Shown here: one piece after another, positions 24,967-32,436 of the stretch | How positions within the stretch are numbered: position 1 is the first letter of the stretch | Layout of the letters: every line of letters begins with the position of its first letter | NCBI RefSeq assembly: GCF_900185715.1 | Contig: NZ_FYAS01000043.1 | Span: forward strand, 122,671-186,670 | Length of the DNA stretch: 64,000 nt | Direction of reading: 5' to 3' | DNA from: Allobosea sp. CS1GBMeth4 | Lineage (GTDB): Bacteria > Pseudomonadota > Alphaproteobacteria > Rhizobiales > Beijerinckiaceae | Notes under the pieces: model-generated | Database searches by the model: none | Seen by the model: only the letters and a program-made list of their open reading frames with translations | Told to the model about the DNA's origin: nothing | Position numbers and translations under genes: made by a program

Positions 24967-27708
24967 TCAGGGCTCCTGCTTGTCGAGCAGCGCGCGGGCG
25001 AGCAGCAGGTAGACCACAGGGAAGAGCGCCAGCGCCCAGAAGGCCTGCAGGAAGCTGTCGAACGGCAGGCCCTTGGCGAAGACGCCCATGCTGATCTGCT
25101 GGAACCAGGACGAGGGGAAGCCGAGCCCGATCAGTTGCGCCGCCGGCGACAGGTTCGAGATCGGCTGGAGGAAGCCGGAGAAGTTCAGGGCCGGCATCAG
25201 GGTCAGCAGCGCGCAGGCGAAGATGGCGGCGACCTGGGAGCGCACGACGCTCGAAACCAGGATGCCGAAGGTCGCGGCAGTGACGACATAGAGCGTGCCG
25301 CCGAGCGCGAGCGCGGCGAGGGAGCCCTTGACCGTGAGGCCGAGGCCGAAGACCGCCAGGGCGATCATCAGCGCCAGGGTGACGACGCCGATGACGACAT
25401 AGGGCAGGAACTTGCCGACCAGGAAGGCGCCGGTCGTCGCCGGCGACACGGCGAGATTGACGATCGAGCCGATCTCGCGCTCGCGGACCACGCCGAGCGC
25501 GGTCATCATCGCCAGGATCATCATGAGCAGGAACATGATCACGCCCGGCGTCATGGCGTAGACGCTGCGGAAATCCTGATTGTAGACGAAGCGCGGCTCG
25601 AGGCCGAAGCGCGCCTGGGCAGGCTGCGCCGCCTCCTCCCGTCCGAGCGAGGCGATGAAGGATTGCGTGATGCCTTCGGCATAGCCGCGCGCCGTGTTGG
25701 CGCGGGACGGATTGGCGCCGTCGAGCCAGAGGCCGATCGTCGGCCGGTGCCCGCGGAGCAGGTCGCGGCCGAAGCCCGGCGGGATCTCGACGACGAGCGC
25801 CGCCTCTCCGGACTGGAGGCGCCGGTCGACGTCGACATCGGCCACAATCGGCGGACGTTCGGAGAAATAGCGCGAGCCCGCGAGGTGCATCGTCAGCGAC
25901 AGGCTCTGGGCCGAACGGTCGCGGTCATAGACGGAAAAGGGCAGAGCCTCGATATCGAAGGAGATGCCGCGCGCGAAGGTGACCATCAGGATGAGCGGCG
26001 CCAGGATCGCGAAGCTCAGGCGGATCGGGTCGCGCAGCACCTCGCGCGCCTCGCGCATGGCGAAGGCGGCGACCCAGCTGAGCCAGGCGCCGGCGGGGCT
26101 CCTGCGCCCGGCCGGGCGGTGCGCGGCCAGGCGCGCGGCCGTCCTCTCCTTCGGGGCGGCCTGTTCGCCGCTCTGCTCCAGACAGGCGATGAACGCGCCC
26201 TCCAGCGTCTGCGTGCCCTGGGCCTCGCACAGCTCGTCCGGAGCGCCGACGGCGAGGACCTTGCCGGCGTGCATGAAGGAAATGCGGTCGCAGCGCTCCG
26301 CCTCGTTCATGAAATGGGTGGAGATGAAGACGGTGACGCCGTCGCGCCGGGACAATTCGCCGAGATGATGCCAGAAGCGGTCGCGCGCCTCCGGGTCGAC
26401 CCCCGAGGTCGGCTCGTCGAGGATGAGAACCTCGGGCCCGTGCAGGCAGGCGGCGGCGAGCTGGAGCCGCTGGCGCACGCCGAGAGGCAGGCCGGCGGGA
26501 TAGGCCTCCGCGAGCGCCTCGAGATCGAAGCGCTTCAGGGTCTCGGCGATGCGCCTGTCGCGCTCCGCACCGTCGAGACGGTAGAGCCTGGCATGCAGCA
26601 GCAGGTTGCCCAGAACGGTGAGCTCGCCATAGAGCGAGAAGGATTGCGACATGTAGCCGACGCGCCGGCGCGTGCCGAGATCGGTCGCGTCCACGGCCCT
26701 GCCCAGCAGCTCGGCCCTGCCCTCCGAGCTCGGCAGCAGGCCGGTCAGCATCTTCATGGTGGTGGTCTTGCCGCAGCCGTTCGAGCCGAGGAAGCCGAAG
26801 ATCTCGCCGCGCTCGATCCGGAAGCTGACATGGTCGACCGCGACGAAATCGCCGAAACGGCGCGTCAGCCCCTCGGCGACGATGGCGGGAGGTCCGGCGA
26901 AGGCGGTCCGGGCAGGCAGGGCCGGCGCAAGGGAGGCCGCATCCGCCTGCGGGTGCAGGAGCCGGATGAAAGCCGCCTCGACGCTGCTCTCGCCGCTCCG
27001 CGCCAGCACCTCCTGCCGGGTTCCCGCGGCCAGGATGCGCCCGGCGTCGATGGCGACGAGGCGGCCGAAACGCTCGGCCTCCTCCATATAGGCGGTCGCG
27101 ACGACGAGCGTCATCTGCGGCTGCAGGGCCCGGATCTCGTCGATCAGCTGCCAGAACTGGCGGCGCGACAGCGGATCGATGCCGGTCGTCGGCTCGTCCA
27201 GGATCAGCAGCTCGGGGTCGTGGACGAGCGCACAGCAGAGCGAGAGCTTCTGCCGCATGCCGCCTGACAGCTTGCCGGCGGGCCGGTCCGGAAAGGGGTC
27301 GAGACCCGTCGCCTTCAGAAGCTGGTCGCGGCGTTCCCTGCGATCCGCCTTCGGAGTGGCGTAGAGGGAGGCGAAGAAGTCGACATTCTCGGCGACCGAC
27401 AGCGTCGGATACAGGTTCTTGCCGAGGCCTTGCGGCATGAACGCGATCCTCGGCGCGACGAGGCTGCGATGAGCGGAGCTCGCCATGTCTCCGCCGAGAA
27501 CCTCGATGCGGCCCTGCTGGATGATCCGCGCCCCGGCGATCAGGCCGAGCAATGTCGACTTGCCGACGCCGTCCGGACCGATGATCGCGGTGTCGGAGCC
27601 GGCCGGAAAGCGCAAGGAGACGTCGTCGAGCGCGGCGGCGCCGGCATAGAGATGCCGCACGCCGGCAAGGCGGACGGCATCCGCCGGCTCCCGCGGCTCA
27701 CCGGACAT
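24967..27708 (-). CDS. rbbA: RbbA/YhiH-like fused double ATPase and ABC-2 permease
   Basis: 913 residues in three parts: ATPase 1 (about 1-240; GPDGVGKST, LSGGMRQKL, LLILDEPTTGIDP), ATPase 2 (about 275-520; GSNGCGKTT, LPLGVRQRL, LILDEPTSGVDP) and a C-terminal ABC-2 membrane domain (about 550-910; VREREIGSIVNLAVSPA). Note the Asp in the first Walker A and LPLGVRQRL for the second signature. Same size and layout as E. coli RbbA, which has been linked to ribosomes, while the context speaks for a membrane efflux complex. It overlaps the HlyD gene by 11 bp. Confidence 0.93.
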   Translation of the reverse strand: MSGEPREPADAVRLAGVRHLYAGAAALDDVSLRFPAGSDTAIIGPDGVGKSTLLGLIAGARIIQQGRIEVLGGDMASSAHRSLVAPRIAFMPQGLGKNLYPTLSVAENVDFFASLYATPKADRRERRDQLLKATGLDPFPDRPAGKLSGGMRQKLSLCCALVHDPELLILDEPTTGIDPLSRRQFWQLIDEIRALQPQMTLVVATAYMEEAERFGRLVAIDAGRILAAGTRQEVLARSGESSVEAAFIRLLHPQADAASLAPALPARTAFAGPPAIVAEGLTRRFGDFVAVDHVSFRIERGEIFGFLGSNGCGKTTTMKMLTGLLPSSEGRAELLGRAVDATDLGTRRRVGYMSQSFSLYGELTVLGNLLLHARLYRLDGAERDRRIAETLKRFDLEALAEAYPAGLPLGVRQRLQLAAACLHGPEVLILDEPTSGVDPEARDRFWHHLGELSRRDGVTVFISTHFMNEAERCDRISFMHAGKVLAVGAPDELCEAQGTQTLEGAFIACLEQSGEQAAPKERTAARLAAHRPAGRRSPAGAWLSWVAAFAMREAREVLRDPIRLSFAILAPLILMVTFARGISFDIEALPFSVYDRDRSAQSLSLTMHLAGSRYFSERPPIVADVDVDRRLQSGEAALVVEIPPGFGRDLLRGHRPTIGLWLDGANPSRANTARGYAEGITQSFIASLGREEAAQPAQARFGLEPRFVYNQDFRSVYAMTPGVIMFLLMMILAMMTALGVVREREIGSIVNLAVSPATTGAFLVGKFLPYVVIGVVTLALMIALAVFGLGLTVKGSLAALALGGTLYVVTAATFGILVSSVVRSQVAAIFACALLTLMPALNFSGFLQPISNLSPAAQLIGLGFPSSWFQQISMGVFAKGLPFDSFLQAFWALALFPVVYLLLARALLDKQEP

Positions 27709-28696
27709 CGCCCGTCCTCGGCGGCAGCGGCAGGTTCGGGCGCAGCCTGTCGGGGAAGGCCGCGTCCGCGGCGATCTTGACGGTCGCCGTCCCGGTCAGC
27801 CCGGCCTTGACGTAGTCGCGATAGGCGTCGAGCAGCTTCGGGTCGATCTTCAGCTTGACCCGGTACATCAGCTTTTCGCGCTCGTTCCTGGTCTCGACAT
27901 ATTTCGGCGTGAACTGCGCCTCGCCCGCGACGAAGGACACGCTGGCCGGGACGACATATTGCGGCGCGGCGTCCAGCACGATCCGGGCGTCCGATCCGAG
28001 CGCGACCCGGCCGACCTCGGAGGTGGGCAGGAAGATCGTCATGAAGACGTCCGAGACGTCCAGCATCGTCGCCACGCGCCCGCCGGCCGCGATCACCTCT
28101 CCCGGCTGGGCGAGGCGATACTCGACGCGGCCGGCGACCGGCGCCGACAGCGTCATGTCGTCGATGCTGACCTGGACGAGATGGACCTGGGCCTGCGCCG
28201 CGTCGCGGGCCGCCTCGGCGTCGGCGACCCCGGCCCTGGCGCCGACCAGCAGGGCCTTGGCGACGTCGCGCTGGGCGAGGCGCTTGTCCGCCTCGGCCTG
28301 GGTCATGATGTGGCGGCCGAGATCGAGCGCCCGCTGCAGCTCGACCTCGTGGAGCCGCAGCTCCGCCTCCCTGCTGCCGAGATCGGCCCTGGCCTTGCCG
28401 ACACCTTCCTCCGCCCGGCGCAGGCCGGCACGGGCGACGGCCAGCTGCGCCAGGAGATCCGAGACGTCCATGCGGGCGATGATCGCGCCCTTGCCGACGA
28501 AATCGCCCTCGCGAACCAGGATGTCGGCGATGCGGCCGGGGAGCTTGGTGGCGACGTCGACGCGCTCGACCTCGATGCGGCCATTGGCCTGGGCGAGGCC
28601 GGCCGGCAGATCCGACGACCCTTGCCGGGTCACGAAGACATAGCCGCCGAGGGCGGCGACGGCAGCCAGCGCCAGCAGGATCGGAGATATGCGCAT
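27698..28696 (-). CDS. HlyD-family membrane fusion protein, YhiI-like
   Basis: 332 residues: one N-terminal membrane anchor (MRISPILLALAAVAALGGYVFV), a lipoyl half (NGRIEVERVDVATKLPGRIADILVREGDFVGKGAIIARMD), a long coiled-coil hairpin (about 85-185) and the second lipoyl/barrel part. It would bridge the inner-membrane ABC proteins to the periplasm. First gene of the operon; a FixK/FNR-like box lies 94 bp upstream and is shared with the cytochrome c gene. Confidence 0.92.
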   Translation of the reverse strand: MRISPILLALAAVAALGGYVFVTRQGSSDLPAGLAQANGRIEVERVDVATKLPGRIADILVREGDFVGKGAIIARMDVSDLLAQLAVARAGLRRAEEGVGKARADLGSREAELRLHEVELQRALDLGRHIMTQAEADKRLAQRDVAKALLVGARAGVADAEAARDAAQAQVHLVQVSIDDMTLSAPVAGRVEYRLAQPGEVIAAGGRVATMLDVSDVFMTIFLPTSEVGRVALGSDARIVLDAAPQYVVPASVSFVAGEAQFTPKYVETRNEREKLMYRVKLKIDPKLLDAYRDYVKAGLTGTATVKIAADAAFPDRLRPNLPLPPRTGDVR

Positions 28697-28789
28697 CGGG
28701 CGGCGGTGCTCTTCGAGATGGCCGGCGCCGCGCTCGGCTGCGGGCCGGCGACGCCGCGGCCGAGCATGGCGCGTCCGGCGCGCCGGTCG

Positions 28790-28803
28790 TTGATCTCACT
28801 CAA
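28790..28803. promoter_or_regulatory. FNR/FixK-like box (hlyD operon / cytochrome c)
   Basis: TTGATCTCACTCAA, exact TTGA-N6-TCAA. It is 94 bp before the HlyD start and 149 bp before the cytochrome c start. First of thirteen such boxes between 28.8 and 54.9 kb. Confidence 0.75.
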
Positions 28804-28951
28804 TCCGCGCGGCGATCCGCCCGTCCCGGCGCTCGGCATCGGCCGAGCCGCCCCACGACGAAGCCGCCGGGATCGGTTATGCTGGGCTTTCCGGCGAGGC
28901 GACGGTCGAGAGGCGCGCCGGCGGCGTCGGCGCGATCGAAGGGAGGACGAG

Positions 28952-29278
28952 ATGAGCATGCCGTTCCGGGGCGCCCTGTTCGCTCTCTGCGCGCTGGCCG
29001 GCGCCGCTCCGAGTTCCGCGCAGGAGATCGGCGACGTGGCGGCCGGGCGCCAGCTGGCCTCGACCTGGTGCGCCTCCTGCCACCGCATCTCCGGCCGCGA
29101 TCGCGATCCCAGCCGCGTCCCGCCCGATTTCGGCGCGGTCGCGGCGATGCCCCGGCAGACCGAGATGTCGCTGCGGGTCTTCCTGCAGACCCCGCATGGC
29201 GAGATGCCGCGCTACCAGTTCTCCCGCGCGGAGCTCGACGACATCATCGCCTACATCCTGAGCCTCAGATCGCCGTGA
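28952..29278 (+). CDS. Small monoheme cytochrome c
   Basis: 108 residues with a good ribosome binding site (GGGAGG at 28941). A Sec signal (MSMPFRGALFALCALAGAAPSSA) is followed by one heme site, CASCH near residue 43, and a distal Met in GEMPRYQFS. Class I cytochrome c size, so a periplasmic electron carrier. The partner is unknown; candidates are a high-affinity oxidase or NirK. It converges with the UspA gene, 10 bp between stops. Confidence 0.9.
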   Translation: MSMPFRGALFALCALAGAAPSSAQEIGDVAAGRQLASTWCASCHRISGRDRDPSRVPPDFGAVAAMPRQTEMSLRVFLQTPHGEMPRYQFSRAELDDIIAYILSLRSP

Positions 29279-29288
29279 CGGCGGCTCG

Positions 29289-30179
29289 TCAATGGGCGAG
29301 CAGCAGCGGCACGGGAGCGGCCATCAGCAGGTCCTCGGTGGCGCCGCCCAGCACCCATTCCCTGAAGCGGGAATGGCCGTAGGCGCCGGCCACGATCAGG
29401 TCCGCCGAGACCTTGTCCGCTTCCGCCAGAAGGGCGTCGGCCGCGGTGGTGTCGGTGTTCAGGACATTGGCCGTCGCCTTGACGCCGTAGCGCGCGAGAT
29501 GCGCGGTGATGTCGGCGAGGATTTCGGCGCCGCCCATCCGCCCATGCGCCTCCTCGCGAACCGTCACGACATGGATCTGCGACGCCTGCAGGATCAGGGG
29601 CATCGCCTCCGCGACCGCACGCGCGCTCTGGCGGGCATCGACCCATCCGACCAGAACGGTCCGGATCGCCGAGCGCAGCTCGGCCGCCGGCGGCAGCAGG
29701 TAGAGCCCGCGTCCGCCCTCGAACATCACGCCCTCGATCATCGCACGCCAGCGCGCAGGGTCGCCGTCGCGCGGGCAGGTCGCGACGAAGAGGTCGTTCC
29801 AGCGCGCCTCGGTGGCGACGGCCTGCTCCATGAAGCCCGGGAAGGCGTCGAGGCGGCGCAGCTCATGGACGGCTCCGAGACGGGCCAGGCGCTGCCGCAG
29901 GCGCGCCTCGACGGCGTTGCCCTCCTCGATCATGGCATCCGTCAGCTGTCCGATCGCGGTCATGCCGAAATCGCCGGCGAAGAGCGCGGGGTCGGGCAGC
30001 AGATTGGTGAAGATCCCGGTGATCCGGGCGGGAAAGCGGGCGGCCAGCGCTTCGGCCTGGGCCAGGCGGGCCTCGTCCTCCGGCGAGCCGTCGAGATGGA
30101 CCGCGATGTCGCGATAGGCGGTGCCGAGTGCGCGCTGCGCGGCGGCGACGCTATCCGGCGATTGTGAGATGTCGTTCAT
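29289..30179 (-). CDS. Universal stress protein, two-domain UspA type
   Basis: 296 residues from the ATG at 30179. Two Usp-like halves: residues ~20-160 are diverged, while residues ~165-296 carry the ATP-binding type signature in GAYGHSRFREWVLGGATEDLL. Two-domain Usp proteins are typical hypoxia and starvation survival factors. A box lies 60 bp upstream. The paralogue at 35971 ends with nearly the same motif. Confidence 0.9.
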   Translation of the reverse strand: MNDISQSPDSVAAAQRALGTAYRDIAVHLDGSPEDEARLAQAEALAARFPARITGIFTNLLPDPALFAGDFGMTAIGQLTDAMIEEGNAVEARLRQRLARLGAVHELRRLDAFPGFMEQAVATEARWNDLFVATCPRDGDPARWRAMIEGVMFEGGRGLYLLPPAAELRSAIRTVLVGWVDARQSARAVAEAMPLILQASQIHVVTVREEAHGRMGGAEILADITAHLARYGVKATANVLNTDTTAADALLAEADKVSADLIVAGAYGHSRFREWVLGGATEDLLMAAPVPLLLAH

Positions 30180-30239
30180 GTCGGTCTCCGCACAGGCGCT
30201 GATCTTCGGCGATCGGACGGCGAACGAACCGCCGGCGCA

Positions 30240-30253
30240 TTGATTCTGGTCAA
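30240..30253. promoter_or_regulatory. FNR/FixK-like box before uspA-like gene
   Basis: TTGATTCTGGTCAA, exact TTGA-N6-TCAA, 60 bp before the Usp start at 30179. Confidence 0.75.
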
Positions 30254-30360
30254 GCCGTCCGGGCGCCGGGGGCATGACGTGGATGTGCCGGAGTCGGGTC
30301 TCGACCACGACTCCGGCACGGCCCCCGCCCCGGCGACCGCCCGACCGCGGCGATGCTGCC

Positions 30361-30894
30361 TCAGGCCGCCTTGATCGCGATCGACTTCTCGGCCTTCTGG
30401 GCTTCCGCGGTCTTGGGCAGCTTGATGGTCAGAACGCCCTTGGCGAAGGTGGCGTCGATCTTCTCGGCATCGACGCCGTCCGGCAGCTGGAAGGAGCGGT
30501 GGAAGGAGCCGTATCGCCGCTCCGACAGATAATAGTCCTTCCGCTTCTCCTCCTTCTCCTCCTTCTTCTCGCCCGTGATCGTCAGGGTATGGTTCGAGAG
30601 CCTGACCTCGACGTCCTTCTGCTCGAGGCCCGGAAGCTCGGCGGTGATCTCGTATTCGGTCTCCTTCTCGGCCAGGTCGATCGCCGGCGCGACCGGCCAG
30701 CCGGCGCGGGACAGCGCGGACGGCGCGGCGTTGAAGAGCGAGCGCGGCGTCGGCAGGTGCCAGCCGAAGGGATGGAAGTCGTCGAACAGGCGGTCGACCT
30801 CCCGCCTCAGGCTCTCGAACGGCGTCCAGCCAGTCGGGACAGGCGCAGCGGATTTTTCAGTCTTGATCGGCAGTCTGGTTTCGGCTTCGGCCAT
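30361..30894 (-). CDS. Hsp20 small heat-shock protein
   Basis: 177 residues from 30894, after a GGAAGGAGAG ribosome binding site. The alpha-crystallin domain spans about residues 65-165 (APAIDLAEKETEYEITAELPG through the FAKGVLTIKLPK end motif). A Lys/Glu-rich insert (EKKEEKEEKRKDYY) sits in the middle. It holds unfolding proteins in the cytosol for later refolding. No ROSE-type thermosensor leader was recognised; an FNR-like box lies 188 bp upstream. Confidence 0.95.
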   Translation of the reverse strand: MAEAETRLPIKTEKSAAPVPTGWTPFESLRREVDRLFDDFHPFGWHLPTPRSLFNAAPSALSRAGWPVAPAIDLAEKETEYEITAELPGLEQKDVEVRLSNHTLTITGEKKEEKEEKRKDYYLSERRYGSFHRSFQLPDGVDAEKIDATFAKGVLTIKLPKTAEAQKAEKSIAIKAA

Positions 30895-31081
30895 GACGCT
30901 CTCCTTCCAAGGTCCGCTCGAGTGATACCGTCGCAATCCTCAGCCGGCCGCGCCGACCATCTCGGTCGGTTCGCTGCAGAACCGCCTGCCGCAACCGCCC
31001 TCGGCGGTCGGTCGGGCTCCGCGGCTCTGCTCACCGTCTGCGACGGGCACCCGATATGAGCGCGACAGCGCCGGGGCGACT

Positions 31082-31095
31082 TTGACGCACCTCAA
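31082..31095. promoter_or_regulatory. FNR/FixK-like box (Hsp20 side)
   Basis: TTGACGCACCTCAA, exact TTGA-N6-TCAA, 188 bp before the Hsp20 start. Confidence 0.7.
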
Positions 31096-31167
31096 AGAGC
31101 GGAAAAGAGTTCGTTTCACCATATGGGCCGGCCGCTGCGGCGCCACGACCGCGATCGCGCCGGTTTC

Positions 31168-31181
31168 TTGATCCCGGTCAA
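31168..31181. promoter_or_regulatory. FNR/FixK-like box (ABC ATPase side)
   Basis: TTGATCCCGGTCAA, exact TTGA-N6-TCAA, 110 bp before the GTG start of the MlaF-like gene. Confidence 0.75.
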
Positions 31182-31291
31182 TTGCGGCCGCCGGCGCCGG
31201 GGGCAGACTTGCCGCGGCTCGGTATCCAAGGCCGGCCGAGCGCGGAGTCGCGCAGGGCATCGGCGCGAAGCCATGATGGAGACTGGCCGAC

Positions 31292-32080
31292 GTGGCGACC
31301 ACATCCGACACGCGCGAGATCGTCGTCAGGGTCCGCGGGCTCGAGGTCGGGTTCGACGACAAGACCATCCTGGACCGGCTGGATCTCGAGATCGAGCGCG
31401 GCGAGATCCTCGGCGTGATCGGCGCGTCCGGATCGGGAAAATCGGTCCTCGCCCGCACGATCCTGGGGCTGCTGCCGAAGCGCGGCGGCACCATCGAGAT
31501 CTTCGGCAAGGACGTGGACGCGCTGCCGATCGAGGAGCGCCGCGCCATCGAGCAGCGCTTCGGCGTGATGTTCCAGCACGGCGCGCTGTTCTCGTCCCTG
31601 ACCGTCGCCGACAACATCATGTTCCCGATGCGGGAAAGCCTGCAGATCTCGCCCGGGCTGATGAGCGAGATGGCAATGCTGAAGATCGAGCTGGTCGGGC
31701 TGCCGAGGGACACGGCAGACAAGTTTCCCTGGCAGCTCTCGGGCGGCATGATCAAGCGCGCCGCCCTGGCGCGGGCTCTCGCGCTCGACCCCGAAATCCT
31801 GTTCCTCGACGAGCCGACCTCCGGCCTCGACCCGATCGCGGCGGATGCGTTCGACCAGCTGCTGCTGACGCTCCGGGCGAGCCTGAACCTGACGGTGATG
31901 ATGATCACCCATGACCTCAGCAGCCTGCATGCCACCTGCGACCGGATCGCCGCGATCGCACGCGGCAAGGTCATCGCGGTCGGGACGCTCAACCACCTGC
32001 TGGCGCATGACGACGCCTGGCTGCAGGCCTATTTCGCCGGCGAGCGCGGCCGCACCATCTTCGCGGACGAGAGGGGCTGA
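31292..32080 (+). CDS. MlaF-like ABC ATPase without its partners
   Basis: 262 residues from a GTG preceded by GGAG. Walker A GASGSGKS, Q-loop MFQHGALFSSLTVADNIMFP, signature LSGGMIKRAALARA and Walker B ILFLDEPTSGLDP are typical of the MlaF/Ttg2A family that powers phospholipid transport with MlaE and MlaD. Neither partner gene is in the window, so it may serve a transporter encoded elsewhere. A box upstream places it in the hypoxia set. Confidence 0.88.
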   Translation: MATTSDTREIVVRVRGLEVGFDDKTILDRLDLEIERGEILGVIGASGSGKSVLARTILGLLPKRGGTIEIFGKDVDALPIEERRAIEQRFGVMFQHGALFSSLTVADNIMFPMRESLQISPGLMSEMAMLKIELVGLPRDTADKFPWQLSGGMIKRAALARALALDPEILFLDEPTSGLDPIAADAFDQLLLTLRASLNLTVMMITHDLSSLHATCDRIAAIARGKVIAVGTLNHLLAHDDAWLQAYFAGERGRTIFADERG

Positions 32081-32103
32081 CGCCGCCCTGCGGCCCGTGC
32101 GGG

Positions 32104-32117
32104 TTGATCGGCATCAA
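32104..32117. promoter_or_regulatory. Perfect FNR-consensus palindrome
   Basis: TTGATCGGCATCAA matches TTGAT-N4-ATCAA at all ten fixed bases. It lies 23 bp after the MlaF-like stop and 61 bp before a small possible gene at 32179. The next larger gene (the P-type ATPase) is on the other strand and ends here, so the target is unclear. Confidence 0.75.
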
Positions 32118-32178
32118 GGACAGGATCGCGCACTGCCTCAACCTGCCGATCTCAACCCCGACCGTCGACGTGGCCGCC

Positions 32179-32436
32179 ATGCTCCGGACAGCTCTTTCCA
32201 GCCTCCTCGCGAAGCTCCGGCCATCCCGCCGGAACGACGATCAGCCCGCTCACATGGCCGATGATCTCGACAGCGAGCCGCGCATCTCGATCTGGATGCA
32301 CGTCAGGGGCTTCCTCAGCCTGGTGAGACAGATCGTCCTGGCCAGGGACGGCCATGCCGGCCGCGCCGGGCGCGAGTATGGCCGCTCAGGCGGGCGCGCC
32401 TCCGAAGGGCCCCGGACGCCGCGGCATCGCGAGTGA
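32179..32436 (+). CDS. Possible small protein downstream of the perfect FNR box
   Basis: 85 residues from the ATG at 32179. No family recognised. Residues ~31-55 (ADDLDSEPRISIWMHVRGF) look like a real folded segment; the last 25 residues are Arg/Gly-rich and lie opposite the end of the P-type ATPase gene (51-bp overlap). No clear ribosome binding site. The main support is the FNR palindrome 61 bp upstream. It may be a non-coding RNA instead, or nothing. Confidence 0.3.
   Translation: MLRTALSSLLAKLRPSRRNDDQPAHMADDLDSEPRISIWMHVRGFLSLVRQIVLARDGHAGRAGREYGRSGGRASEGPRTPRHRE

Larger units (their letters stand above)
30895..31291. other. 397-bp intergenic space between Hsp20 and the MlaF-like gene
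   Basis: It holds two FNR/FixK-like boxes 73 bp apart (31082-31095 and 31168-31181), one for each divergent gene, and no convincing coding frame. Confidence 0.6.

Noticed and set aside
24778..27267. 829-codon plus-strand frame opposite the YhhJ and RbbA-like genes
   Set aside because: Composition is Glu/Arg/Gln-rich without domains, and the minus-strand proteins have complete ABC motifs.
32104..32178. TTG start at 32104 for the small downstream frame
   Set aside because: The TTG is the first half site of the FNR palindrome, so the first plausible start is the ATG at 32179.
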